Shown here piece by piece: positions 1-9,966 of a stretch of 24,427 bases of DNA. Made by a program: the position numbers and the translations under genes. The notes under the pieces were generated by a model. It did not search any database and was not told the origin of the DNA. It was given only the letters and a program-made list of their open reading frames with translations. Every line of letters begins with the position of its first letter. Within the stretch, counting starts at the first letter, position 1. This stretch comes from Gonapodya prolifera JEL478 (taxonomy: Eukaryota > Monoblepharomycota > Monoblepharidomycetes > Monoblepharidales > Gonapodyaceae). The stretch is taken from positions 4,693-29,119 of the forward strand of contig KQ965817.1 in assembly GCA_001574975.1 (NCBI GenBank). Reading direction: 5' to 3'.

Positions 1-293
1 CCCACATGGAAAATAAGTTCTCCTTGTAAACTCTAGAGGTGTTGGTCTGGATGCGAACTGGTGCAAGAACATATCCCATCCTACTAAGCTCTTTATGTGT
101 AGGGTTGGTGCTTGGAAGTGCTGCAGGAATCTCTGGTTGATGCTCATTGTCAGAAATATTTCCATAGCTTGATCTTGCATCTCCTCCATCAGAGCTGATG
201 ACACTGAGATTTGGAGATGAACACCTTGAAGACATTGACTGAGACCTATTATTAGGAATTGCGCTGCTTTTATCTATGTAATTTGCTATGGCC
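1..293 (-). CDS. Partial unrecognised reading frame running off the left edge
   Basis: On the minus strand a frame is open from just after a TAG (about position 291-293) to the window edge, roughly 97 codons without a stop. It starts with a Ser/Asn/Asp-rich stretch (SQSMSSRCSSPNLSVISS near its first Met) and then becomes less biased (HKELSRMGYVLAPVRIQ, then NTSRVYKENLF). The change from low-complexity to mixed residues resembles a real coding exon more than chance. The surrounding DNA is clearly more AT-rich than the rest of the window. I do not recognise the family; a transposon-derived ORF or the last part of an ordinary gene are both possible. There is no supported start or splice site, and the 3' end lies outside the window. 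Confidence 0.35.
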
Positions 294-1546
294 TAAGTGC
301 TTAGGCCTTAGAAGATTGGTTGCAATGGTCAGTCAAGGGCTGAGTAACTAAAGCCTCAAGAGCATATGCTCTTTCTGAGAAAAAATTCCAATTTTTTAAA
401 TATCTATAATTGTCAAAATATTGCAAACATGATATAGAAAAATGAAAGTGGATTGTATCACAAAGTGACAACACCTTGAGGAAATACAGCAGTGTTTTAA
501 AATATGTCATGTAAGTTGAAAATCAGAATTTTGAATGCATTAAAGCCAATTTCACATATTGTAGCACATTCCTAAATTGTGGTAATGGAAGGGAGGCGAG
601 GCGAGTTTTGGGTGTTACTCTCAACTCTCCTCCCCTCTTTTGGCTATGACCTTTTCGAGTTCCAAGGTGCAAAAATACGCCTCTTTACTCTGAAATGCAA
701 GTCGAGGTGAGGGGAGTTGCGAGTTGCAAGGCATTTCTGAAAAACGTGAGTACTCAGTGAACAAGTTGAGTTGCGAGTTGCCCCAAAATGAGTGAGTAAC
801 TCGCTCACTCATAGCTTTAGTCGTGACCACAGTAGCCATCGGAACAGGCCAATATATAGCTCATGTACTAGACAAAACCCAGAGCGATTCCATACTCAAA
901 CCAATCTTCCCCTAACGACTAACTCCCGTAGTAACCCTACTACACCTCCTTGGGTGTCCAGTCAACTCAGTCAACTTGAGTAACTTGTTGATGTCCCACT
1001 TGTCACTGGTAGCTGCTGGCATCCATGAAAGATGTCACTGAAGATATGAAGCGGCAGAGGGACGTCCAGGTGCATTAAGATGTTGTATGAGGCTCCATCT
1101 GTCATCCAGCACCACTTCACCCGTCATGGCAATGTCTGGAAAGCGTCCAGTGTCTCCCAGCCGGGACTTTCTTTCAATTGTCTCCCAGAGTTGGTGCAGT
1201 GTGTGGCGGGAAATCCGTTGCAGCTGCGTCCTAAACTCCCTGGTCCCCTGTTTCACGACCACAGGTGGCTACTTTAACCTTTGTGAGCCGTAATGATTCC
1301 CAAGGAGAGGTACTTGTACTCTGGATCCCCGTTTCTCCTCCGGTGTCCACCCCAAAGCTAATTCCCACTTTCCAACACACGAAGAAGAGCGACGTGGTTG
1401 TGCCAAAAAATGATTTCAAATTGCAGTTGCTTTTGTTCTGAAGCCAGGGAATTGAGGTCCGTTGGTGTCACTGGTTGGGGTGGCCTGTGCATAAGTGCCT
1501 TCGGTTGATTTTCCGCCCCTACCTTTTGATACATTCACGAACATCA
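294..1546. other. Gene-poor region upstream of MDH
   Basis: No supported gene. 294-590 is AT-rich. 590-1000 is dense in short GAGT/ACTC-type words. 1035-1262 holds a 75-codon minus-strand frame (containing FPDIAMTGEVVLDDRW) that looks mildly protein-like but has no recognisable family. The last ~100 bases form the 5' leader of the MDH gene and include an in-frame upstream ATG at 1475. Confidence 0.5.
590..1000. repeat. Low-complexity GAGTTG/ACTCGC word-rich tract
   Basis: The words gagttgcgagttgc, gttgagttgcgagttgcc, gagtgagtaactcgctcactc and cagtcaactcagtcaacttg recur within about 400 bases in both orientations. The element gagtgagtaactcgctcactc (near 790-812) is a near-perfect inverted repeat. 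There is no coding potential. It may be a degenerate satellite or the end of a small mobile element; the sequence does not decide. Confidence 0.45.
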
Positions 1547-3363
1547 ATGGCCGCCGTTGGCAGAATCGCAGTGCGTGGATACTCAGTCGGTCACGTTGGA
1601 GGAAAGGTGCGTGCCGCCTTCCATCGTCGGATTCCGTCGGATGATGCGTCAAACTGGAAGCCGAACACGTGTCGAAGTTTTCCCCCTTCGCGGCTCCAGT
1701 TGGGACGTCAAAACTTCATATTCCCTACGATGATGTCTGGCCATAACGGTGTGATTCTATGATGGAGTGCCACGGATTCATATCGCAATGCTCAGACCGA
1801 CTCGCTCCCGGCACCCTTTTCGCGCTTCTCCGCACACGAGAACTCACCACATTTGTTTCATTTCTCAACAGGCCGGTGTGAAGGTCGCCGTTCTTGGTGC
1901 GGCGGGCGGTATCGGACAACCCCTCTCCCTCCTCACCAAACTCAACCAACACGTGTCGGAACTCGCCCTCTACGATATCGTGAACACTCCCGGTGTCGCA
2001 GCTGACCTGAGCCACATCAACACTCCGGCCAAGGTACCATTCCATTCTCCGTTCTGCTCTATCTCCTGCTCTCCGTCACCAATCTCCTTATGATTATCCG
2101 TTGTGACAGACCAAGGGCTACAAAGGACCCGACGAGCTCGTTGGTGCCGTGAAGGATGCCGACCTTGTCCTCATCCCCGCTGGTCTTCCCCGTAAGCCTG
2201 GAATGACTCGTGACGACCTGTTCAACAAGAACGCGGACATTGTGCGAACATTGGCCGACGCCGTTGGAAAGTGAGTTCGTGATGGCACTAAAGACTGTTC
2301 GTGTGGGAGTGGTTCCCATTCTGGGCCTGAAGCGTTTGGACTTGGAGTGCGGGAGACCATCGTCGTCTCGAGATAGCACAGGAAACGTTTCACTCACGAC
2401 TCGCCACTCTTTTCCACCGTCAGGCACGCTCCGAAAGCCATCCTCGGAGTCATCTCCAACCCCGTGAACTCCACCGTCCCCATCGTTGCCGAGACCCTCA
2501 AGAAGCACGGCGCCTACGACCCCACCAAGTGAGTCGAGGGAATGGAGGATGAGCCTTCACCGATCTGGTGCCACCCTCGCCTTCATCAGGCTGTTCGGTG
2601 TTACCACTCTTGACATTGTTCGCGCATCCACCTTCGTCGCGGAGCTCAAGGGAGGAGACCCCAACACTGTAAGCAGCTCCCTTCTTCCATATTCCGACCT
2701 CTAATCCAAACCTAACGATTGAATCTCACACTACTACAGATCGCCGTCCCCGTTATTGGTGGTCACTCTGGACCCACCATTGTCCCCCTCCTGTCCCAAA
2801 CCGGTCTTTCCTTCACCCAGGAGGAGCTCGATAAGCTCACCCACCGCATCCAGTACGGAGGTGACGAAGTCGTGAAGGCCAAAGTGAGACGATACTCTTC
2901 GGAATGACTTTTAATCATCCCGAAACGTCATATTGACCAACCGACCTTCAATACTCGTTCAATCTAGGACGGTGCTGGTTCCGCCACTCTGTCGATGGCT
3001 TTCGCCGCCGACCGCTTCGCGCGCTCCGTTCTCGAGGCCGTCGTTGGTGGCAAGAAGGGTGTCACCGAGTGCGCCTACGTCGAGAGCCCCATTTACGCCG
3101 CTGAGGGAATCAAGTACTTCTCCACCAAGATCGAACTTGGCGCTCACGGTGTTGAAAAGGTCAGTCATCATTCCGTCGGTTGGAGCTCCGCGACCCCGGT
3201 GTTGAAGTCTCTAACCATTGTTACATTCACCACTTTCCAATCCGCCCTGCAGATCCACCCCATCGGTCCCCTCACACCCTACGAGGAGAAGCTCCTTGAG
3301 GCTTGCATTGTTGAGCTGAAGAAAAACATCCTGAAGGGAGAGGAGTTCGTTGCCAAGGCGTAG
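1547..3363 (+). CDS. MDH1: Malate dehydrogenase, mitochondrial (NAD-dependent)
   Basis: TCA-cycle enzyme interconverting malate and oxaloacetate with NAD+/NADH in the mitochondrial matrix. Eight exons: 1547-1606, 1872-2033, 2110-2270, 2424-2528, 2590-2668, 2740-2883, 2968-3159, 3253-3363. They join in frame to 337 residues, the usual length for the family. Visible features: a short basic presequence with an RGYS-type cleavage region; the Rossmann glycine motif GAAGGIG at residues 29-35; substrate-binding Arg102 and Arg108 in PRKPGMTR; the SNPVNS segment at 139-144; Asp171 and Arg174 in LDIVRAS; and catalytic His198 in GGHSGPT. The C-terminus (EEFVAKA) has no peroxisomal SKL signal, which supports the mitochondrial form. 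Start choice: ATG 1547 joins through a good donor (AAG/GTGCGT). An upstream in-frame ATG (1475), or an ATG inside intron 1 (1788) that reads straight into exon 2, would give other N-termini. The gene stops at TAG. Confidence 0.95.
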
Positions 3364-3595
3364 ATCCTGGCATGATCATTCGGATGATATTTGTAATGAT
3401 CTGTTAGACAGCCCAAGCTTGCAAAATATAGTATTTGCCCCGAAAAAATACCTAGTTGTCGGTTTTTCTAACCCTTGAGGTGGTTCCTCGTACGTGTGTG
3501 TCCATCAAAGTAACTTTACAGATGAAAATACACGAAAATACACGAATATGATACCAAATCGAAATAGTTCTAGTTCCAACCATTCTTTGTCGCAA

Positions 3596-3856
3596 TTAGT
3601 TTGAGTCAGAGTCGCCCAGCCTGGACTGACTCGTTCCCACCTCAGGATCCGCATACTCCACTCCCGAACGAGGAACCGCCTCTGCTTCAGGAGCATCCCG
3701 TGTTCGTGCAGCCCACCCCCGCAGCACGATAGCTGGAACGAAAACCAAGGATACAGCAATGAGTATGGCGAAGCCGGTGAAGTACCAGCCCACGCCAATG
3801 GATTGAAAGATGCCGAAGGTCCACATTGGTGGGAGTGCTTTTCGAGCAGAGAACTG
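3596..3856 (-). pseudogene. Orphan C-terminal exon of an MFS transporter
   Basis: After a good acceptor (tatattccag, ending near 3857) an open frame of about 86 codons runs to TGA-type termination at 3596. It begins FSARKALPPMWTF, continues into one hydrophobic segment (IGVGWYFTGFAILIAVSLVF) and ends in a polar acidic tail. This is how the last transmembrane helix and tail of DHA1-type major facilitator transporters look. No earlier transporter exon can be found upstream (3860-4940): all three frames stop quickly and no helices appear. I therefore read it as a remnant whose body has been deleted. It is not homologous to the C-terminus of the other MFS remnant at 13481-15460. The family call rests on one helix and is moderate. 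Confidence 0.5.
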
Positions 3857-4150
3857 GAATATATACGTTGTGCATCAGACAAAGTAAACCTTACTGAATT
3901 CCTCCAACTAACACACCTATTCAATCACAAAAACGCGTGGTGTAAAAAATGAACTCGTAGTTGTACTATTCGCCAGCCAGTCAAACATCAACACCTACTC
4001 CCGCCTCACAACAAAGGGGAAGCATCCAGACAAGAACAGACAAGGTTTGGAGTGCTCAGGCTGACCGGCAGGAGGGACAAACGGGTGATTACGTGGTGTC
4101 CAGGAGGTGTCGTCAAAAAGCACAACGGCCCGAATAACCACACGGTTTTA

Positions 4151-4167
4151 AATCACTGACAGTGATT
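4151..4167. repeat. 17-bp perfect palindrome with 1-nt centre
   Basis: aatcactg-a-cagtgatt: two 8-nt arms that are exact reverse complements around a single A. It lies in gene-free DNA and could be a dimeric transcription-factor site or chance. Confidence 0.6.
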
Positions 4168-4396
4168 GCACCCACGCGTCGGACATTGCAAACGTGTGAT
4201 CAATTGGCGTATCTGCAGCCCTTGTTGCGCGACCTGTGTTCACCTCCCAGTCCCAACTTCCAAAGTGATCAGTCATGGGCATTAATCTCTCTCCACGCTA
4301 TGTACAAATCGGACAAAGAGAAGAGCTTGTAAAAGATTGTTCCGTTTGTGATAACACAGGGAGGTGTTGAGGAGGTCTGATTTCATAGGGAATTGA

Positions 4397-4404
4397 TGAC
4401 GTCA
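4397..4404. promoter_or_regulatory. CRE-type octamer TGACGTCA
   Basis: Perfect copy of the ATF/CREB bZIP site TGACGTCA in a non-coding stretch. A second perfect copy lies at 5040-5047, inside the F-box/LRR pseudogene. No intact promoter is close by, so function is doubtful. Confidence 0.3.
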
Positions 4405-4944
4405 ACAACACCACAGAATTCGTTCCAGTCGCTACACTCGGTATACGGCTTTAACAGCGCGTAAGAATTAAAGCTGCACGCTGAAAAACAAATTAAATTT
4501 GGTCAAATATGTTTTTTGCTTCATAGCATTATGCGAAATTTATGATGGGGTTGAAACTGTACTTTTCGCTTGTGATATGTGCTATGCCCGTGGACTGGGA
4601 TGGCGAGAACTGTAAATTCACATGTTGAATCACGGACGTTGGAGTTTACGAATCCGTTTGCCGAATCCAGGACGCTAAACGTGCTTTTGTCTCGCCTCGG
4701 GCGAGCTGGACGGTGGAGAGATTGCAAAAGATTGCTGCTCAAGCGCTGTTAATGGGTGATGTGTCAATACATTCCCATTCAACTACTGCTCGTGTTGCTG
4801 CTTTCCGCATTTCAACGCTTGTTCGCTATGCGATCATGAAACAGACACCTTGATCCACTTTAGGAGGTATGAGATTGTATCGCGGTGAAATTGTGTTAGC
4901 ACATGCTTCACTTGTATTATTCTGTCTGGTATGCAATGTGATTG

Positions 4945-6146
4945 TCAAACTGGGCACTTCACTAAATCCCATCCCATCCATTGCATTCCCCCAAGAACAC
5001 CCCCGGGAACAAACCCAGTAACGCTGCCAAATGCGACCATGACGTCAAGCGGTAGTTGCCTTAATTGCAAAATGTCCCGTAGTAAGTTTTCTTTTCCCTC
5101 ATCTGCTTTCATCGGCGGAGGGGATAAGCACGAAAGCTTTGAATCGGGAAGAGTTGTCGCAACTCTCATTGGGATGAGATAGTCGATCGAGTCCTCAAAA
5201 CATTCTTCCAGCACAAGGACTCGCAGATTCGGGCACATAGTGTGAATGCTATATCCTAATCCAAAGTCAAAACTTTTGACGTGTAGTTGCTCGTGACATG
5301 TACCCACGTTTCAAGAAGGGGTACAAGGTTGTCCACAAAAGCATCGACCGTTGTCGCTTCTTCATCAAATAAAGCAAGAGTTCTGAGACTTTTCAAACTG
5401 GAAAGCTGAAGAGTTTCTCCTTTGTAAAGGCGCCAGCTTCCCAAATGGTGAGTTTTAGGTGCTTGAGATTGATCATTGTCTGAAGACTGTTGCAGATGTC
5501 ATCGACATGGGATTCGCCACTCATGCCCTCAACGGCGAGTCCTCAAATGGAACCAGGCGTCGCCAGTCTGTGGAGCGATGCTTTCGCCTCTTCCTCGACC
5601 TTTTCAATCCAGAGTTCCTCGAGGTTGGGGCACAGTCCAATGAGAGTACTAACCACTTCGGCGCTTTCCCATGTGCTAACTTCCACACACAAATGCCGGA
5701 AATTCTCTCTTGGAGCAATGGAAAGCAACGGAACGACCGTTTCAAGTCCAATATATCCATCGCTCGACAGTGAGTGCTATAGCGAAAATCAACTCTTGCA
5801 GGCAGTCGAGGCTTCCTCGCTCTCCCTGTGCAAAATCGAGCGATACGCGAATGGGTTTGACCAGTGACCGCGTTCGCGGTGGAAGCTTCCCGAATCCGGT
5901 CGCTCGCTGAGGCCCTCGAATATCCAAATACTTCCACAAGCGACGTGACGCAGGGATGCGCCAGGCGCGGCAGGTATTTTCGATGGGGTAATTGTCAGAT
6001 TGGTAACTGTGAGGGGGAAAACGACACAGTGAACGTACCAAAACCAGGCAAAAGTAGCGAGTGACTTCATATTCCAACGAACGTCGGGCAAGAAATCGAG
6101 AATGCGTCCGTCGATGCACTTGCTCGACTGATATTTACTTCCGGCT
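4945..6146 (-). pseudogene. F-box / leucine-rich-repeat protein gene, decayed
   Basis: Read on the minus strand from an acceptor-like site (tttgtttttcag, near 6147). An F-box-like segment comes first (GRILDFLPDVRWNMKSLATF, then CRAWRIPASRRLWKYLDIRG after a possible 32-nt intron at about 6014-6045). Leucine-rich-repeat-like segments follow: LQELIFAIAL; LIGLCPNLEELWIEKVEEE; LQTMINLKHLKLTIWE; LSSLKSLRTLALFDEE; MCPNLRVLVLEECFED. They are not in one frame. There is a one-base shift near 5762-5775, an in-frame TGA at 5543-5545 with the repeat pattern continuing in the same frame beyond it, a shift near 5440-5450 and another near 5300-5320. No start codon joins cleanly to the first exon. F-box proteins recruit substrates to SCF ubiquitin ligases; this copy cannot make a full-length protein. 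Confidence 0.7.
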
Positions 6147-6344
6147 GAAAAACAAAGAACAATCTTTGAGCTCTGACACATCACGTTCATTCACTGTTCA
6201 TCCATAATGGCGTCTGTTACTAAAAGCTTATATACATGAAATTCTCGCTGTATGTAAAGTACTCAAACTGTTGCTTTTCCGCGATGCTCACACTCCACAA
6301 AACACATCAGGCGGCATCCTCCAGCACGTGGCAACCGACCGTGA

Positions 6345-7690
6345 TCACTTCGCCTTTTCAAAGCCCGCTTCGAAAGGCTCTTCCAGCGTGGGACCGTCGT
6401 CAGCCGCCTTCTCTCCCAGGGCGGCTTGTTGACGCTTCCACTCCTTGTACTTCTTGTCGGTCCGGAACAGCCAGTCCCAGAAGGGAGTATACGCGGCGTA
6501 GTTGCCCACGTTCTTGTACTATTGTGCGCGATAACGTGTGTTAGCCTCGACCTGGAAGTCAATCGACATCACCCTCAGAAGAACTTACGTGGTGGTAATC
6601 ATGGAACTCTGGGTGGTTGACGACATTGTACGGGTTCAACGGGACGACGTAGCCGCTGTGGATCTGGAGGTCCATGAAGATGTTCTGCACGGTCCAGACT
6701 AGGTACTCGAACAGAGTCATGCCGGTGAGCATTGCAGACAACTGAGAGAGAAAAGCGGCCACTATCTCAACCACGTGGAAGAAGGCGCAAAGAAGGGTGA
6801 TTGAGAGCTCACGTTGGCGCAAACCATGATGCCGAACGATTCCTCCCAGTTGTTCCACGATGTGGCACCGACGTTTGTCACCTTGAACTCGTGGTGCTGC
6901 TTGTGGTATTTTTTGTAGAACGAGGGAACTTCGTGCCTGAGAAGAGGGGGAAGAGAGCGTTAAGCTCGGTCCAAGCTTGTGAAAATCGATCGACGGAGGA
7001 AGAACTCACAGCGCACGGTGCTGGACGTAGAAGAAGAAGTCGTTGAAAAGGTACGCAAGAACTTGGTTCTTCACTAACGTCGTGAATGAGGGGAATTCGG
7101 TAATACTATGCGATGGCGGTTTCCACATGAAACATCAGTAGTGAGCAAACGCATCGGACGAAACTGCCGCATCTTCCACTCACCTCTGGCGCTTATAAAA
7201 GAACACGAAAAATGCCCCTACCATGCGTCCGATACCAAGCGTACGGGTGGTGGGGTTCAAGAGCCCCGCCCATACGCGTTCGTTAAGGTCGGTGGGCGCC
7301 CACTTGTCCGGGTGGAGTTTGTACTGCGGCATAAGGTTGTTGCGATCGACGTAGCGGAAGAGGGTGTACGTGGGCCAGAAGAAGGTCTGTCGGATCACGC
7401 AGCAGCCGTGTGGAGCGTGGTGGTGGTGAGCCGTTGCAAACAACACCCCCTTGCGAGCAGGCATCACTCACGTGAAAAGCTGCTTGGACAGTCAGCGTGT
7501 GCACAAACGCATCCGCACCCGCCGCTCCCACGTAGGGCACCGCCGCCGACTGCAGCGTCTTTGTCAGCAGCGTCCAGTTGTTTCCAAGCGCCTCCCACGC
7601 CGTCGGCGGGGCATTTCCCAGCAACTTCACGACGTGGCTGCCGACGGTGTCGAGCGCGGACTCTGCGGTGGATTTGATGGCGTCGAGCAT
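6345..7690 (-). CDS. Fatty acid hydroxylase-superfamily (sterol-desaturase-like) enzyme, copy A
   Basis: Membrane di-iron oxygenase of the family that includes ERG25-type methylsterol oxidases, ERG3 and cholesterol 25-hydroxylase; the substrate cannot be told from sequence. Exons (minus): 7472-7690, 7184-7386, 7010-7105, 6813-6936, 6589-6741, 6345-6518, giving 322 residues. The three histidine clusters are present: HRALH (170-174), HKQHH (184-188) and HDYHH (261-265), with accessory His242 and His257. Hydrophobic stretches flank the boxes (for example VGAFFVFFY and AYLFNDFFFY), as expected for an ER-membrane enzyme. The tail KNVGNYAAYTPFWDWLF resembles the end of the FA-hydroxylase domain. 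The start at ATG 7690 is chosen because it lines up with the neighbouring copy; an in-frame ATG at 7759 also exists. It forms a head-to-tail pair with copy B, about 250 bp apart. Confidence 0.9.
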
Positions 7691-7940
7691 CGTCGCGTCG
7701 GGTGGGGAAGTGGACGATCGAATTTGTGCGCAACGAGGCTCCCTTTTGATAAGAGCCACGCCTAGGAAGAAGTCGGCCCGCCATGCGTCACTCCACGGGT
7801 CATCGTTAATAACAGTGCAATATTGACAGTTATATTCACAAATATGGTTTTAAATAAACGTCTAGGTGGTGTAGTGACTGGCATAATACTACAATAAACA
7901 CTCTCGGCCAACTCAACCAGGGCTCGACCGACGCACACGT
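7691..7940 (-). promoter_or_regulatory. Spacer between the tandem hydroxylases (probable promoter of copy A)
   Basis: 250 bp separating the stop of copy B from the start of copy A. It is AT-rich around 7830-7900 (including aatatggttttaaataaacg). It must hold the 3' end of copy B and the promoter of copy A. No specific element can be assigned. Confidence 0.4.
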
Positions 7941-9436
7941 CTACTCATCCGCCTTGAACCCTGCCTCGAAGGGGTCCGCCGTGGTAGGGCCGTCGTCCGA
8001 GATGTCGCCCTTGGCCTTCAACTCGGCCTGGCGCGCGACGTACTTGCGCCAGTGCTTGTCCGTGCCTAAGAGCCTGTCCCAGATGGGAGTGCCGGCGGAG
8101 TAGTTGCCGACGTTTTTGTACTGGAATTGGAGGTGAGCGTGAATTTGATGTGGAGTAGAGGGCACGGGTCAATGTCGAGACGGCAAACAGCCAGACAGCC
8201 GAGACGGTGCACTCACGTGGTGGAAGTCGTGCCACTCCGGCGGAGACACGTAGTTCAGTGGGTTATAAGGAAGACGGTATCCGATGTGGACTTGCCTGGG
8301 GGGTTGATCGTACACGTGAGTAAACCCAGTAAATTCGGATGGCACGCACCATCGCAAGTACTCACGCGTCGTACACTGTACCCATCGCTATCCAGAGCAT
8401 GTGCTCAAAGAGCGTCATCCCCGTCAGCATGGACGCAAGCTGAATACCACCATTGTCATCACAGTCACCCGGTACACCATCAAAACTTCAACTCACGTTG
8501 GCGCAAACCATAATCCCGAACGACTCCTCCCAGTTGTTCCAAGACGTCGCTCCAACGTTTGTCACTTTGAATTCGTGGTGCTGCTTGTGGTAGAGCTTGT
8601 ACCAAGAGGGGACTTCGTGGCTGCAAAGACCGACTGATGTGAGAACGCATCGGGGTGTCACGCCGCACTATAGCACTCACAGAGATCGGTGGAGTGTGTA
8701 GAAAAATATGTCGTTGAGTATGTATGCGACGGCATGGTTGTAGAGCAGCTTTCCCAGTGTGGGCACGGCGGTGACGCTGCATCGTGGGCACGATATTAGA
8801 TCGAGCCCACCCCGGTCGCCTCCCCACCCCCAACCCCGCACTCACTTCTGCCTCCCGTAAAAGAACAAGAAGAACGCCAACATCCCGCGCGCGTACCCTT
8901 TGAAGGGCGCCTGAGCGTTGGTGAGCCCGTCCCAGACGCGGTCGTTGAGATCGGCCTTTTCGAACTTCCCGGGGTGAAGTTTGTACTGAGGGAGGAGGTC
9001 GTGCCTGTCGATGTAGCGGAAGAGGAGGAACTGGGGGCGTAGGTCGTGTGGAGATTGAAATTTTCATTTGAAAACGGAATTGGCCCAACCCGACGCTTTC
9101 GATCGACTTACCCCGGGCCAGAACGTCGCCTGTGCGAGACAAGGAAAGAGTATGGTCATTTCGAAATCGCCAAAGCCCCAAATATCAGAGGTGCGATCGG
9201 ACTTTCAAGTTCGGCTGCTGACTCACATGGAACACGACTGTCGACGATGTGGTGTGCACGATGGACTTTGCCAGAGCCTCTCCCATTTGCGGAGTCAAGA
9301 CATCGAGGAAACTCGTGGCGAATGAGGTCCAGGAGGAACCAACTGTGTCGTAGGCACTAAACACTACCGACGACGCCTCGGCAAGAACGTCGAGGATCGG
9401 GGTGGAAAGTTCGGTGAGCGTACTGAGGAGTGGCAT
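7941..9436 (-). CDS. Fatty acid hydroxylase-superfamily (sterol-desaturase-like) enzyme, copy B
   Basis: Paralogue of the adjacent copy A. Exons (minus): 9227-9436, 9112-9129, 8846-9030, 8681-8776, 8497-8620, 8366-8439, 8217-8295, 7941-8120, giving 321 residues. Histidine boxes: HRSLH (167-171), HKQHH (181-185) and HDFHH (258-262), so the di-iron site is complete. Between boxes 2 and 3 the block NVGATSWNNWEESFGIMVCA is identical in both copies, while the first ~70 residues differ strongly. Five intron positions are shared with copy A and two are private to B: one after the 18-nt exon 2 (ATFWPG) and one inside the third-box exon (at DAQVHIGY). The start is ATG 9436, matching copy A in length; the frame is open further upstream. 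It is clean of stops and frameshifts and therefore probably active. Confidence 0.9.
9112..9129 (-). other. 18-nt micro-exon of hydroxylase copy B
   Basis: Exon of six codons (A-T-F-W-P-G), preceded by acceptor tctcgcacag and followed by donor gtaagt. It is required to keep the alignment with copy A (TFFWPT) at equal length and in phase 0. Confidence 0.8.
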
Positions 9437-9966
9437 TTCTCTTGATGGCTCGGATTGGTAAGAGGATTGATGGTCCGAAAATGAGAGGTTTTGGGTATGT
9501 CCTACGCATAAATGACTCAAGCGGCTGCCTTCCGCGCACGGCACACGACCGCTGCTGTACCACTTATCGGACCGCGGGCGAAGCATATGCGAACACTTCT
9601 CTCATCAGGAAAGGGGCGGAAATGGATCGGTGCTCTTCATTGCCTCGTGTCCCCCACAGACACCGTCTCACTCACATGCATACTGCGTTTGCGCCCTACG
9701 GTCATCCAGACTTGATCCATATTCGCGCATGTCACCGATATAAATATATACATAAAAACTCTCCACGGGCGCTGTCTTGCCATGTCGCCGGTCTTCAGAA
9801 CATGACTGCTGCCAAATCACTTCGAAAACTGATATTGGACTTTCCGTCTAGCGAAGACATGTGAATCTCTGACTCGGGAAAACACGTTGATGTTGCTTAT
9901 CAATAGCCACTACATTGACTAATATTCAAGAATGCTGGAAACTATTTCAGACTGCGGTTCTTCGAA
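9437..9966. promoter_or_regulatory. FDH 3' end / hydroxylase B upstream region
   Basis: 530 bp with no supported gene. A strongly AT-rich TATA-like element (gatataaatatatacataaaa, about 9738-9758) stands out from GC-richer flanks. It lies about 300 bp upstream of the copy B start and downstream of the FDH stop, so it could serve either as a core promoter or as a polyadenylation region. Confidence 0.35.

Larger units (their letters stand above)
3857..4944. other. Gene-free stretch
   Basis: About 1.1 kb with no convincing reading frame on either strand. It contains the 17-bp palindrome at 4151-4167 and a TGACGTCA octamer at 4397-4404. It could be the eroded body of the transporter whose last exon lies at 3596-3856. 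Confidence 0.5.

Noticed and set aside
5040-5047. Second TGACGTCA octamer as a functional CRE
   Set aside because: It lies within the F-box/LRR pseudogene, where the same bases fall in coding-derived sequence. No promoter context.
7108-7677. 189-codon plus-strand frame opposite hydroxylase A
   Set aside because: Arg/His/Pro-rich antisense shadow. The minus strand has conserved exons with proper splice sites and histidine boxes.
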